A DNA stretch of 64,000 bases from Sphingobium xanthum (GCF_019737615.1 NZ_JAHKKS010000002.1:186001-250000), one strand, 5' to 3'. Positions 17,143 through 25,616 are shown, counted from the first letter of the stretch. Notes: generated by a model from the letters alone, not told the origin. A program made the numbers and translations.

Positions 17143-17459
17143 GGCGTCTTCCTGTCAAGCTGCTGGAGGATGAGGCCGGCGATGCCGAGCCCGCCCTGCT
17201 GAGCGAGACCGTCCGCCATGCGCGCATCGGCGAGCTCGCGAAACTGATCGACGGCGCTGCTGCCCGCGATGTCCTCGCCCAGGCTCGCCTGGCGCATGGA
17301 GCCGAGCAGTTGCCGCGTGAAGATCGCCTCGAAAGCCTGCGCAGCCTTGGCGAGCGCGGCGCGCTCGTCGGTCGCAGCGGCCGGCTTCAGGCCCGTCGTC
17401 GCAATGGACGCAGCGGCAAAAGCGGCCGTGCCGGAAGCGGAAGCGTTGATCTGCGTCAT
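17139..17459 (-). CDS. flgJ: FlgJ-like rod-binding protein without muramidase domain
   Basis: The 106 residues match the rod-scaffold N-terminal domain of FlgJ (KAAQAFEAIFTRQLLGSMRQ, then FRELADARMADGLAQQGGLG). The C-terminal glucosaminidase domain of enteric FlgJ (313 residues) is absent, as in many alphaproteobacteria. A separate flagellar-cluster transglycosylase (26085-26996) probably supplies wall cutting. The gene overlaps both flgI and flgK by 4 bases. Confidence 0.85.
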   Translation of the reverse strand: MTQINASASGTAAFAAASIATTGLKPAAATDERAALAKAAQAFEAIFTRQLLGSMRQASLGEDIAGSSAVDQFRELADARMADGLAQQGGLGIAGLILQQLDRKTP

Positions 17460-18592
17460 ATCACTTCGAGCTCCGCCTTCATGGCGCCCGCCTGTTTCAG
17501 CGCCTCCAGGATCTCGACGAGATCCGCCGGAGAGGCACCCACAGCGTTCACCGCCTTCACAATATCGGACAGGGACGCTCCACCTTTAAAAAGGAACATC
17601 GGATTCTTCTCCTGCTCGGCGGAAATGGAGCTGGATGGCTCCACTGCGGTCTCACCCCGGGAGAAAGGTGCGGGCTGCACGATGCGCGGCGATTCCTGTA
17701 TCGTGACGGTGAGTTTGCCGTGGCTCACCGCCGCCGGGCTGATGCGCACGCCGCCGTTGATGACGACCGTGCCGGTGCGGGCATTGACGATCACCTTGGC
17801 CGGCGGATCGGCCGGCTTCACCTGGATATTCTCGATGAGCCCCATCATCATGATGCGGCTCTCGGCACCCTGCGGCGCGGAGATCGAGATCGACACGCCA
17901 TCCAGGGCGCGGGCGCGCTGATCATTGAAGGCGAGATTGATGGCGTCGGCGACGCGCAGCGCCGTCGTGAGATCGGCTTCCGCGAGATTGAAGGTCAGCG
18001 CCGGACTCGTGTCGAAGCCGGTGGCGACCGCACGCTCGACCGAGGCGCCGCTCGGGATTCGGCCGGCCGAGGGCACGTTGACCGAAAGCTGCGAGCCGTC
18101 CGCGCCGGAAACGCCAAGGCCACCAACGGCAAGATTGCCCTGAGACATCGCATAGATTTCGCCATCGGCACCGCGCAGCGGGGTCAGCACGAGCGTGCCG
18201 CCACGCAGCGACTTGGCCTTGCCGAGCGCCGAAACGGTGACGTCCAGCCGCTGGCCGGGCTTGGCGAAGGGCGGCAGTTCGGCAGTGACGAGCACAGCGG
18301 CAGCGTTCTTGAGCGAAGGATTGACGCCCGGCGGCAAGGTGAGGCCGAAACGCGAGATGACGCCCTTCACGCCCTGCGTGGCATAATCGAGGCTGTCGTC
18401 GCCGGTGCCAGCAAGGCCGACCACGATGCCATAGCCGATAAGCTGGTTGGTGCGCAGCCCCTCGAACGACCCGATGTCCTTGATGCGCTCGGCCTGCGCC
18501 TGCGGCGCGGCAAGCTGCAAACCGGCAACGACGGCCAAAGCGATGACCCAGCTCAGCATGCGGGTGAGCAAATTGGGAAGGCGCGAAATCAT
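17456..18592 (-). CDS. flgI: flagellar P-ring protein FlgI
   Basis: FlgI forms the periplasmic P-ring around the rod. From ATG 18592 there is a signal peptide (LLTRMLSWVIALAVVAGLQL, cleavage after PQAQA), then the family start ERIKDIGSFEGLRTNQLIGY and VVGLAGTGDDS, and a C-terminal NAVGASPADLVEILEALKQA. The frame is open up to 18778 but that part overlaps flgH and has no family resemblance. ATG 18601 is an alternative start. FlgA, encoded in this window, is its assembly chaperone. Confidence 0.93.
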   Translation of the reverse strand: MISRLPNLLTRMLSWVIALAVVAGLQLAAPQAQAERIKDIGSFEGLRTNQLIGYGIVVGLAGTGDDSLDYATQGVKGVISRFGLTLPPGVNPSLKNAAAVLVTAELPPFAKPGQRLDVTVSALGKAKSLRGGTLVLTPLRGADGEIYAMSQGNLAVGGLGVSGADGSQLSVNVPSAGRIPSGASVERAVATGFDTSPALTFNLAEADLTTALRVADAINLAFNDQRARALDGVSISISAPQGAESRIMMMGLIENIQVKPADPPAKVIVNARTGTVVINGGVRISPAAVSHGKLTVTIQESPRIVQPAPFSRGETAVEPSSSISAEQEKNPMFLFKGGASLSDIVKAVNAVGASPADLVEILEALKQAGAMKAELEVI

Positions 18593-18608
18593 GAGGACCA
18601 TTGCTCCG

Positions 18609-19301
18609 TCAGAAAGGGCTGATCGCGGAGAAGAAGCGCTGCAGCCAGCCCTGACGGCTGGCGCGGGCGATCTCACCCTTGCCGGTGTAGGTGATGCGGG
18701 CGTCGGCAACGCGCGTGGAGAGCACGCGGTTGTCCGGGCCGACATCGGCCTGGCGGACGAGGCCGGAAACCTGCACATATTCGTCGCCGCGGTTCAGCGT
18801 CAGCGCCTTCTGCCCGCTCACCAGCATCGTGCCGTTGGCGTAGACCCTGGCGATAGTGACGGTGATCTCGCCCGAGAGGGCGTTCGACTGCGAGGCGTCA
18901 CCCTTGCCCTTGAAGCCCTGCGTGCCGCTCGCGCCAATGTCGCTCGCGCTGAACAGCTTGCTGAACGGTCCGCTGCTCGGCGGCGTCAGGCCGATGCTGC
19001 CCGAGCGATCCGTGTTGGCGCTCGTGCTCTTGGAGGCCTGCGTGCGCTCGACGAGCAGGATGGTGATGATGTCGCCGACCTGCGCGGCGCGCGCGCCGTT
19101 GGTCAGTGAGGAATAGCCCGCGCTCACCTGAAAGATCGCGCCGTTGGGCTGCGCCGGAGCAGCTGGCACCTCGGGCGCATAAGTGACCTGATAGGACGGA
19201 TCCGCCAGCGGGTCCTTCTTCTTGAACAGGCCGGAGAGACCGGCCGAGGCGGGAGTGGCGGCGAGCGCGACGATGGCGCCGAAGGCGATGAGCGTCTTCA
19301 T
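18609..19301 (-). CDS. flgH: flagellar L-ring protein FlgH, lacking a lipobox
   Basis: FlgH forms the outer-membrane L-ring. The 230 residues contain family motifs (GAIFQVSAGYSSLTNGARAA, VGDIITILLVERTQASKS, LSGEITVTIARVYANGTM, GLVRQADVGPDNRVLSTRVA). The signal peptide ends ATPASAG with no Cys nearby, whereas FlgH is usually a lipoprotein with an LxxC box, so signal peptidase I processing is predicted. It lies 3 bases after flgG. Confidence 0.93.
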   Translation of the reverse strand: MKTLIAFGAIVALAATPASAGLSGLFKKKDPLADPSYQVTYAPEVPAAPAQPNGAIFQVSAGYSSLTNGARAAQVGDIITILLVERTQASKSTSANTDRSGSIGLTPPSSGPFSKLFSASDIGASGTQGFKGKGDASQSNALSGEITVTIARVYANGTMLVSGQKALTLNRGDEYVQVSGLVRQADVGPDNRVLSTRVADARITYTGKGEIARASRQGWLQRFFSAISPF

Positions 19302-19304
19302 GGC

Positions 19305-20093
19305 TTAGAGCTGCTGATTCACGTACTGGAGCATCTCGTCGGTCGCCTTGATCATCTTCGAGGCGATCTCGTAGGCGCGCTGGGTCTCGATCATGTCGAC
19401 CAGCTCCTCGACGGTGTTGACGTTCGATTGCTCGAGGGCGCCCTGGCGGATCGCGCCGCGACCTTCGAGGCCGGCAGCGCCGACCTGCGGCGCGCCCGAT
19501 GCGGCCGTCTCCATCAGGAGATTGTTGCCGGTCGCCTGAAGGCCGGCCGGGTTGACGAAGCTGGCGGTCTCGATCTGGCCGATCTGGGTCGCTTCGCTCT
19601 GGCCCGTCAGCACCGCCGACACCGTGCCGTCATTGCCGATCGTGACCGAACCGGCGCCAGCCGGGATCTGGATCTGCGGAACGAGCGGCAGACCGTCCGC
19701 CGTCACGACCGTGCCCTCGGCATTGGTCTTGAAATTGCCGGCGCGCGTATAGGCCGTCGAGCCGTCGCTGCGCTGCACCTGGAAGAATCCGTTCCCCTCG
19801 ATCGCAAGATCAAGGGTGTTTTCGGTCATGTTGAGCGTGCCCTGCGAGTCGATCCGCTCGGTGCCGGTGAGCTGGACACCGGTACCGAGATTGAGACCGA
19901 TGGCGAGCTTGTTCTGACTGTCGGCCTGAGCACCCGCCGCGACAACCTGCTGATAGGCAAGCGTCTCGAAATTGGCGCGGTCGCGCTTGAAGCCCGTCGT
20001 ATTCACGTTCGCCAGGTTGTTGGCGATGACGCGCATCTTGACGTCCTGGGCATCGAGCCCGGTGCGCGCAACGTGAAGAGCTGAGGTCGACAT
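19305..20093 (-). CDS. flgG: flagellar distal rod protein FlgG
   Basis: The 262-residue product has the conserved rod N-terminus (ALHVARTGLDAQDVKMRVIA, then NNLANVNTTGFKRDRANFE), the middle GNGFFQVQRSDGSTAYTRAG and the C-terminal SNVNTVEELVDMIETQRAYE. The length equals the Salmonella protein (260), the usual distal-rod size. Confidence 0.96.
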   Translation of the reverse strand: MSTSALHVARTGLDAQDVKMRVIANNLANVNTTGFKRDRANFETLAYQQVVAAGAQADSQNKLAIGLNLGTGVQLTGTERIDSQGTLNMTENTLDLAIEGNGFFQVQRSDGSTAYTRAGNFKTNAEGTVVTADGLPLVPQIQIPAGAGSVTIGNDGTVSAVLTGQSEATQIGQIETASFVNPAGLQATGNNLLMETAASGAPQVGAAGLEGRGAIRQGALEQSNVNTVEELVDMIETQRAYEIASKMIKATDEMLQYVNQQL

Positions 20094-20142
20094 GGTTCTG
20101 GTCCTTGTTCTCTAGAAACTGGTCTGGGGCGCTCGCGCCGGA

Positions 20143-20886
20143 TTAGCCGTCGAGCCGCATGAGGCTGGCGCCGCCGGAATCGATGTCCTTGGCCGTATCG
20201 ATGAGCTTGATCTGGGTCTCCCAGGCGCGACTTGCCTCGATCATCTGTACGAGGGCGGAGGTCGCGTTAACGTTCGAGCCCTCGAGGGCGCCCGAGGTGA
20301 CACTGGCCATCGGATCGGTCGGCAATGCGCCGCCATTCACTTCGCGGAAGAGGTTGTCCGTGCCCTTCGCGATGACCGAGCCCCTGGCATTGACCAGCTT
20401 GATCGTATCCACGAGCTGGGGCTGATCGATCTGCCCGCCCTGCGGCACGATCCAGATGCCGCCATCCTTGGCGATCTTGACGCTGTCGGCCGGCGGCAGC
20501 GTGATCGGGCCGCCCTCGCCCAGGACGGGATGCCCTTCCCCGGTGGTGAGCAGCCCGCTGTCGCTGAGTTTGAGATCGCCCCGGCGCGTATAGCCTTCCG
20601 AACCGTCGTTCGCCTGCACCGCGAAAAAGCCGTCCCCATCGAGCGCGACGTCAAGCGCATTGCCGGTCTGGACGACCGAGCCCTGCTTCATGTCCGCGCC
20701 GATGACCTGATCGACCTGCTCGGCGCGGCTCTGAAGGGTGGGACCACCGATCCAGCGTGTCGAGGCATTGACGATCTCGGCCCGGAAGCCCGCCGTGTTG
20801 ACGTTCGCGAGGTTGTTCGCGACCGCCGTCTGGCGCGCCATCGAGCCGCGCATCGCGGTGCGGGCAATATCGACGAGACGATCCAT
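20143..20886 (-). CDS. flgF: flagellar proximal rod protein FlgF
   Basis: FlgF shares the rod family ends (DIARTAMRGSMARQTAVANN, LANVNTAGFRAE, and C-terminal SNVNATSALVQMIEASRAWE) and the GDGFFAVQANDGSEGYTRRG core. The 247 residues match the family length. It lies between flgE (35 bases) and flgG (49 bases) in the operon. Confidence 0.95.
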   Translation of the reverse strand: MDRLVDIARTAMRGSMARQTAVANNLANVNTAGFRAEIVNASTRWIGGPTLQSRAEQVDQVIGADMKQGSVVQTGNALDVALDGDGFFAVQANDGSEGYTRRGDLKLSDSGLLTTGEGHPVLGEGGPITLPPADSVKIAKDGGIWIVPQGGQIDQPQLVDTIKLVNARGSVIAKGTDNLFREVNGGALPTDPMASVTSGALEGSNVNATSALVQMIEASRAWETQIKLIDTAKDIDSGGASLMRLDG

Positions 20887-20921
20887 GGCCTAACTCCCTT
20901 CGAGAGACGTCGTGTCAGCGA

Positions 20922-21746
20922 TCAGCTGCGCATGTTGATGATGGCCTGCGACATGGTCGACTGGGTCTCAATCGCCTTGGCGTTCGCCTGGAAATTGCGC
21001 TGGGCGGAGATGAGCGCCACGAGTTCCTCGGTGATATCGACGTTAGAGCGCTCCAGCGTGCCCGAACGGACCGCGCCGAACAGGCCGCCATTGCCCTCGC
21101 CATAGACGGCGGCGCCGCTGGAGCCGGTGGCGATCCAGTGGGCATCGCCCATCTGCTGCAGCTCGTCCTGAGCCGGAAAGCTGGCCATGGCGATGACGCC
21201 AAGGTTCAGAACCGAGCCGTCGGCGAAGGTCGCGGCGACCAAGCCGGTCTCGGAGATCGAGACGGCCGAGAGCTGGTTGGTCGCATCGTTCGGATCGACG
21301 GTGGGGATCAGGAGGTCCGTCAGGCTGCCGGCAGCCGTGTTGTCGGCGCGGCCGTCCTGGTCGGCGTCCGGCAGCACCTGGAGGCGTGAACCGGTCGTGT
21401 CGATGACGTAGCGATCCTTGTCGATCGCGAAAGCGCCGGCCCGTGTGTAGGTCGTCCGGCCGGTCGCCCCGGCGCCCTTGACGGTGAAGAAGCCCTCGCC
21501 GGTAACGGCCAGATCGAGCGTCTTGTCGGTCGTCTCGAGCGTGCCCTGCGTGAACTGCTGCTTGAGGTCGATCAGGCGCACGCCGTTGCCCGCCGACATG
21601 CCGCCGCCACTGGAGGCGAAGATGTCGCCGAACATAGCCTTGCTCTTCTTGAACGCGATCGAGGAAACGTTCGCTACGTTATTGGCTACGACGCTGAGGT
21701 CGGTCTGCGCGCCCTTGAGGCCGGAAAGCGAGGTGTAGAAGGACAT
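20922..21746 (-). CDS. flgE: flagellar hook protein FlgE (short form)
   Basis: The product has the hook protein N-terminus (SFYTSLSGLKGAQTDLSVVA, NNVANVSSIAFKKSKAMFGD) and C-terminus (RSNVDITEELVALISAQRNF, IETQSTMSQAIINMRS). At 274 residues it is much shorter than FlgE of Salmonella (403), mainly in the surface D1/D2 region. It sits in the normal flgD-flgE-flgF order, which supports hook rather than rod identity. Confidence 0.9.
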   Translation of the reverse strand: MSFYTSLSGLKGAQTDLSVVANNVANVSSIAFKKSKAMFGDIFASSGGGMSAGNGVRLIDLKQQFTQGTLETTDKTLDLAVTGEGFFTVKGAGATGRTTYTRAGAFAIDKDRYVIDTTGSRLQVLPDADQDGRADNTAAGSLTDLLIPTVDPNDATNQLSAVSISETGLVAATFADGSVLNLGVIAMASFPAQDELQQMGDAHWIATGSSGAAVYGEGNGGLFGAVRSGTLERSNVDITEELVALISAQRNFQANAKAIETQSTMSQAIINMRS

Positions 21747-21774
21747 GGACTTAACTCCTTAGTGAATGTGTGGA

Positions 21775-22458
21775 TCAGCCGAGACGCAGCGCGTCAGCGG
21801 GGGAATAATTGCCAAGGGCGGTGATGAGCTGGGCACTGGTGCCGCTCGCAGGCGACTGGACCGCCGCAATGCTGGCCCAGGTTGCAGTCTGCGTGGGCGT
21901 TGCGCCACGGACTTCCACCTTGAGTGCCTCGCCGCCGATGAAGTCGCCGGCCTCGTTCGTGCCATCCCAGAAGAAGCCGACCGCGCCGGCTTTCTGCGCG
22001 CCAAGATCGAGCGACTTGACGACATTGCCGTCGGCATCGACCAGATCGACCTGGACGTTGCTCGCGTCCTTGCCCAGCGTCAGCTCGCCGGCATAGGCGC
22101 CGGTGCGATCGGGCGTCGCGATGTTGCTCTTGACCAGCATCGACTTGCCGATCCAGTTCGCCGCGTCGGACAGCCGAGCGCTGCCGACGGAGTCCGCGAT
22201 GTTGCCGAGCAGCTTGTTCGATTCCGCCATCGAGGACAGCGACGTGAACTGCGCCATCTGGGCAACCATCTGGTTGTTGTCCATCGGCGCGAACGGATCC
22301 TGATGCTGGAGCTGCGTCGTCATGAGCTTCAGGAAGCCACTCATGTCGATCGTCTGGTTCGACCCGTCGCTCGTCTGGGCGAGGTTCCGGTTGGTGAACG
22401 CGGTGCCGCTATCCACCGTCCACGGGCTGGACGTCGTATTGTTCGTGACTGTGGTCAT
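21775..22458 (-). CDS. flgD: flagellar hook-cap protein FlgD
   Basis: FlgD caps the growing hook. The 227 residues include the export and core motif FLKLMTTQLQHQDPFAPMDN followed by NQMVAQMAQFTSLSSMAESN, and a C-terminal tudor/Fn-like part (DLGAQKAGAVGFFWDGTNEA). The start overlaps the end of flgC by 4 bases. Confidence 0.94.
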   Translation of the reverse strand: MTTVTNNTTSSPWTVDSGTAFTNRNLAQTSDGSNQTIDMSGFLKLMTTQLQHQDPFAPMDNNQMVAQMAQFTSLSSMAESNKLLGNIADSVGSARLSDAANWIGKSMLVKSNIATPDRTGAYAGELTLGKDASNVQVDLVDADGNVVKSLDLGAQKAGAVGFFWDGTNEAGDFIGGEALKVEVRGATPTQTATWASIAAVQSPASGTSAQLITALGNYSPADALRLG

Positions 22459-22868
22459 TTGCCGAGCCTGATCGTTTCGAGGAGGAGGGACTTTGCGGTC
22501 TGGAGGACCTGCACATTGTTCTGGTACATGCGCGCGCTCTCGATCATGTCGACGAGCTCGGCGCTGCTATCCACACCCGACTCCCAGACATTGCCATCGG
22601 CGTCCGCGAGCGGGTGGCCGGGATCGTGGCGCATTTTGGCGGGCGTGTCGGACGAGACGATCTGATCGACCTTGACGGTGGCGACGCCGGGCTTCTCCGT
22701 GACGGTCGAGAAGACCGGGCGGATGGCGCGATAGGCCTGCGCCTCGCTGCCGGAGACCGAACCGGCATTGGCCAGGTTCGACGCCGTGGCGTTCAGCCGG
22801 ACCAGCTGCGCCGACATGGCACGGCCGGAGATGTCGAAGATGTTCATGGGCTTGTCGGCCATGCTCAT
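22455..22868 (-). CDS. flgC: flagellar basal-body rod protein FlgC
   Basis: FlgC is a proximal rod subunit of 137 residues (family about 134). It shows IFDISGRAMSAQLVRLNATA, SNLANAGSVSGSEAQAYRA and the C-terminal SAELVDMIESARMYQNNVQV. It overlaps flgB and flgD by 4 bases each. Confidence 0.94.
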   Translation of the reverse strand: MSMADKPMNIFDISGRAMSAQLVRLNATASNLANAGSVSGSEAQAYRAIRPVFSTVTEKPGVATVKVDQIVSSDTPAKMRHDPGHPLADADGNVWESGVDSSAELVDMIESARMYQNNVQVLQTAKSLLLETIRLGK

Positions 22869-23224
22869 TCTCCCTTCAAGGCGCGCGTGATGGTGTTGAG
22901 GCGCCCTTCCAGGAAGGAGAGCGTCGTGCGGTACTTCACCGCATTCTCTGAGAAGAGGGTCTGCTCGGTCGACATTTCGACGGTGTTGCCGTCGGCGCTC
23001 GGCTGCAGCGGGATGCGATAGCCCATGGCCGTCTCGAGCGCGCCGGCGACCGTGCCCTGCTTCTGCGAGGCAGCGGCGAGCGCCTTGTCGAAATCGATGT
23101 CCCGGGCCTTGTAGCCGGGCGTGGAAGCGTTCGCGATATTCGAGGCAATGAGTTCCAGCCGCTGCGAACGCAGCGCCAGGGCCTTGCCATGAATGCCGAA
23201 CAAACTGTCTTCGACCGACGACAT
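22865..23224 (-). CDS. flgB: flagellar basal-body rod protein FlgB
   Basis: FlgB is the first rod subunit and the first gene of this operon. The 119 residues show GIHGKALALRSQRLELIASN, IANASTPGYKARDIDF and the C-terminal TLFSENAVKYRTTLSFLEGR. A near-perfect sigma-54 promoter lies about 100 bases upstream and drives flgBCDEFGHIJKL. Confidence 0.94.
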   Translation of the reverse strand: MSSVEDSLFGIHGKALALRSQRLELIASNIANASTPGYKARDIDFDKALAAASQKQGTVAGALETAMGYRIPLQPSADGNTVEMSTEQTLFSENAVKYRTTLSFLEGRLNTITRALKGE

Positions 23225-23320
23225 TTTTTTCGTGCCTTCCCTAAAAGTCTCTGGGCCGGGGTCGTTCTGACCGGATGAGATGGTCCGGTTTCGGCATGAC
23301 CCATGCCCGCAGGGAATAAC

Positions 23321-23337
23321 TGCAAATGCCGTGCCAA
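23321..23337 (-). promoter_or_regulatory. sigma-54 promoter of the flgB operon
   Basis: On the minus strand TGGCACGGCATTTGCA matches the consensus TGGCACG-N4-TTGCW exactly, with GG and GC correctly 10 bases apart. Transcription should start near 23310, leaving a leader of about 85 bases to flgB. Confidence 0.88.
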
Positions 23338-23410
23338 ACCCCGTTGCCGCCCTTGGGACGGAACGGGAACAGTAGGATTTCCGCGCTTTTCGAGCGCGTG
23401 AGCGGCAAGG

Positions 23411-23428
23411 CCGGCAATTTTTTGCCGG
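23411..23428. promoter_or_regulatory. candidate enhancer (FlbD/ftr-like) for the sigma-54 promoter
   Basis: The perfect inverted repeat CCGGCAA-TTTT-TTGCCGG lies about 110 bases upstream of the flgB start point, the expected distance for a sigma-54 activator. A further GCCGG half-site follows at 23434-23456. It resembles the CGGCA/TGCCG layout of Caulobacter ftr elements bound by FlbD (from memory of that family). Confidence 0.55.
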
Positions 23429-23480
23429 TCAACGGCAGACTGTTGCCGGTCGCACGGCACGGACGGGGACCAAAGCGGCG

Positions 23481-24149
23481 ATGACGGACATAATCGGCCA
23501 TGTTTTCGCGCCTTTGCCGATTCTGACGGTCGTGCTTGGCGCCGGCATCATCGCCCTTCTCCAGACCGGCACCGACACCGCCGGCAAAGCCTTCGCCGCT
23601 CTCGGCCCGCTCTTCGCCGCGCGCCCCGACGACGACCGCGACGCCGCGCGGGCACTGCTCTTCAAGGTCGAAGCCATCGCCGAACTCAAGGGCCTCGCCC
23701 ATACGGATCGGTTGCGCGCCGCTCATCCCTTTTGCCGGCAGGCGCTGGTGACACTCGCCAATTCCGCCGATGCCGAGCATTTCGCGGCATGGATCGGGCA
23801 AGCCGTCGATGACCGTCGCGAACGCCACGGGCGCGTGATCGCCTTCTGGAACGCTCTCGCCGACGCCGCACCGGCCATGGGCATGGCGGGCACGATCATC
23901 GGCCTGATCGGCATGTTCGCGAGCATGCGCGACCCGGGCTCGATCGGCCCTTCCATGGCGCTCGCACTCATGACGACCTTGCACGGCATGATCCTGGCAA
24001 ACGTGATCGCGGGGCCGATCGCCAATCGCCTCCATGGTGTCTCCGAGCGCGAATTGGCCTGGCAGCGGAGCTTTGCCGGGCGCGTTACCGCCATTGCCCG
24101 GCGCGAACCGGCCATGCTGCGCCGGTCGATCGTCCAGGAAGTCGCATGA
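23481..24149 (+). CDS. MotA/TolQ/ExbB-type proton channel protein
   Basis: The 222 residues contain three membrane segments: PLPILTVVLGAGIIALLQTG, AAPAMGMAGTIIGLIGMFAS and MALALMTTLHGMILANVIAG, with the GTIIGLIGMF and TTLHGMILA motifs of the MotA/ExbB family. A cytoplasmic stretch lies between the first two. It is shorter than the canonical MotA of this window (287) and is divergent from flgB. It is coupled by an ATGA overlap to a compact MotB-like gene, so the two probably form one membrane complex. Whether it powers the flagellum, feeds a regulator or does something else is open. Confidence 0.8.
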   Translation: MTDIIGHVFAPLPILTVVLGAGIIALLQTGTDTAGKAFAALGPLFAARPDDDRDAARALLFKVEAIAELKGLAHTDRLRAAHPFCRQALVTLANSADAEHFAAWIGQAVDDRRERHGRVIAFWNALADAAPAMGMAGTIIGLIGMFASMRDPGSIGPSMALALMTTLHGMILANVIAGPIANRLHGVSERELAWQRSFAGRVTAIARREPAMLRRSIVQEVA

Positions 24150-24631
24150 TCCGGCAGAACCGCACGCGCTGGGCGCTGAGTTTCGCCGATCTTTGCCTGC
24201 TCCTGCTCGGTTTCTTCGTGCTGCTGCAGGCCAGTCAGAGCAACCGCGAAGCCGCTCTGACCGGCCTCGGAACCTATTTCGGCGCGATCGAGGCGCCAGT
24301 GCGGACGGACCTCCCCGCCGCGACCCTGTTCGAACCCGGCGAGGCACTGCTCAGCGAGACGGGTCGCAACACTCTGCTGCGCGCAGCGAAACCCTTCGCC
24401 GATTCCAGCGAGATCATCCAGATTCAGTCGATTGGTGTCGATTCTGGCGTGCGCCGCTTCGATGCCTGGGATCTTGCCGCGGCCCGCCTCGGCGCGGTCG
24501 CGCGGACACTGGTCGCCGCCGGAGTTCCGCAAGGCCGCATCCGCATCGCCGGGCTCGCTGAAGAGGCCGAGGACAAGATGCCCGGCAAACAGATCATTCG
24601 CATCGCCGAAAAGCCGCTCGGCGACGATTGA
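24146..24631 (+). CDS. compact MotB/OmpA-like protein
   Basis: The 161 residues have a very short N-terminus, one membrane helix with an Asp placed as in MotB (SFADLCLLLLGFFVLLQA, Asp15), and a reduced OmpA-like domain (IQSIGVDSG, DLAAARLGAVARTLVAAGVP, RIRIAGLAEE). The canonical MotB here has 367 residues. The plug and most of the long linker are missing. It overlaps the MotA-like gene by 4 bases and is followed by flgA, whose promoter begins right at its stop. Confidence 0.78.
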   Translation: MIRQNRTRWALSFADLCLLLLGFFVLLQASQSNREAALTGLGTYFGAIEAPVRTDLPAATLFEPGEALLSETGRNTLLRAAKPFADSSEIIQIQSIGVDSGVRRFDAWDLAAARLGAVARTLVAAGVPQGRIRIAGLAEEAEDKMPGKQIIRIAEKPLGDD

Positions 24632-24636
24632 GCGTC

Positions 24637-24652
24637 TGGCACGCTCCTTGCT
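24637..24652 (+). promoter_or_regulatory. sigma-54 promoter of flgA
   Basis: TGGCACGCTCCTTGCT matches TGGCACG-N4-TTGCW exactly. The start point would be near 24663, which excludes in-frame starts before that for flgA. Confidence 0.88.
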
Positions 24653-24699
24653 CCGTTGGCTGCATGTATTCGACCATGCCGCTTCGGAGCACGACCGCC

Positions 24700-25269
24700 A
24701 TGACTGACCGCACGTCCGGATTGTCCCAAGTGATGCTCGCCGTCTTCGCGACGTTCGCAGCTGCTTTCCTCGCGAGCCTGCCAACGCCTGCCCAAGCGCA
24801 GAATTTCGAGAATCTCGACCGTCTCGACGGCCTCGTTGCCATGAGCGTGGGCGCCAATCTTCGCGAGCCCGGCGGCCCGGTCGCACCGATCGATCGGCGG
24901 CTTCGGCTCGCCCCCTGCCCGCAGACGCCGATCGTCGATGCGACGCAGCCGAGCTTTGCTGTCGTCTCCTGCACCAGCATTGGCTGGCGCATCCGCGTGC
25001 CGCTGCTTCCCGGCCAGAACGCGCCCCAGCAGACGACGAATTTCGCGCCTTCCCGCGCGATTGCGGCGCCCGCCAGGACCATCGTCGTCAAGAAGGGCGA
25101 TCCGGTCCAGCTCATTGCCGGCAATGACCAGTTCACCATTTCCCGGCTGATGATCGCCGATGAGGATGGGGCTGCAGGCGCCCTCATTCGCGTCCGCCAG
25201 GATGCAAAGGCAACCCCGGTCATGGCCCGCGTCGAAACAATCGGCGTCGTTCGTATTCCAGGAATTTAA
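24700..25269 (+). CDS. flgA: flagellar P-ring assembly chaperone FlgA
   Basis: FlgA helps FlgI polymerise in the periplasm. From ATG 24700 (GGAG about 10 bases upstream) the 189 residues hold a signal peptide (LAVFATFAAAFLASLPTPAQ, cleavage after AQAQ), a middle part with two Cys (LAPCPQTP, VVSCTSIGWRIRVPL), and a C-terminal SAF-like domain (TIVVKKGDPVQLIAGNDQFT, DAKATPVMARVE). The frame is open to 24628, but the sigma-54 promoter lies inside that extension. Confidence 0.88.
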   Translation: MTDRTSGLSQVMLAVFATFAAAFLASLPTPAQAQNFENLDRLDGLVAMSVGANLREPGGPVAPIDRRLRLAPCPQTPIVDATQPSFAVVSCTSIGWRIRVPLLPGQNAPQQTTNFAPSRAIAAPARTIVVKKGDPVQLIAGNDQFTISRLMIADEDGAAGALIRVRQDAKATPVMARVETIGVVRIPGI

Positions 25270-25322
25270 GCTTTCTTGAACGGATCCGTATATAATGGAG
25301 TTCGGACAGAAAGGATTTCACG

Positions 25323-25616
25323 ATGATCAAGTCAGTTGGCCAGGCGCTGAACGCCGCAGTCGAGGCAGCAAAGCTGCGCGAGACGGCGCAGTCGCGGTCG
25401 ACAGCCAAGGTCTCGGCCGACGTTTCGTCGGAGAAGGCGGCCTCGACATCTGCGGTTTCCACCTCGGCGGGCCGCGTCGCATCGCAAGGTGCGCCGATCG
25501 ATGTCGCGCGCGTCGCCCGCATCAAGCAGGCCATTGCTTCCGGCAATTATCCGGTCGATCCCGACAAAATCGCCGAGAAGATGCTGGATCTGGACCTGCC
25601 CGTCCGCAAAAACTGA
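25323..25616 (+). CDS. flgM: anti-sigma-28 factor FlgM
   Basis: FlgM holds FliA inactive until the hook is complete and is then exported. The 97 residues have a disordered Ala/Ser/Thr-rich N-terminus and the typical C-terminal helix region (PIDVARVARIKQAIASGNYP, VDPDKIAEKMLDLDL). AAAGGA precedes the ATG, and TATAAT at 25291-25296 may be the -10 of a local promoter. Its partner fliA is encoded 3.7 kb downstream. Confidence 0.92.
   Translation: MIKSVGQALNAAVEAAKLRETAQSRSTAKVSADVSSEKAASTSAVSTSAGRVASQGAPIDVARVARIKQAIASGNYPVDPDKIAEKMLDLDLPVRKN

Noticed and set aside
17645..18778. 59-residue N-terminal extension of FlgI
   Set aside because: It overlaps flgH out of phase and would bury the signal peptide; starts at 18592 or 18601 are consistent with export.
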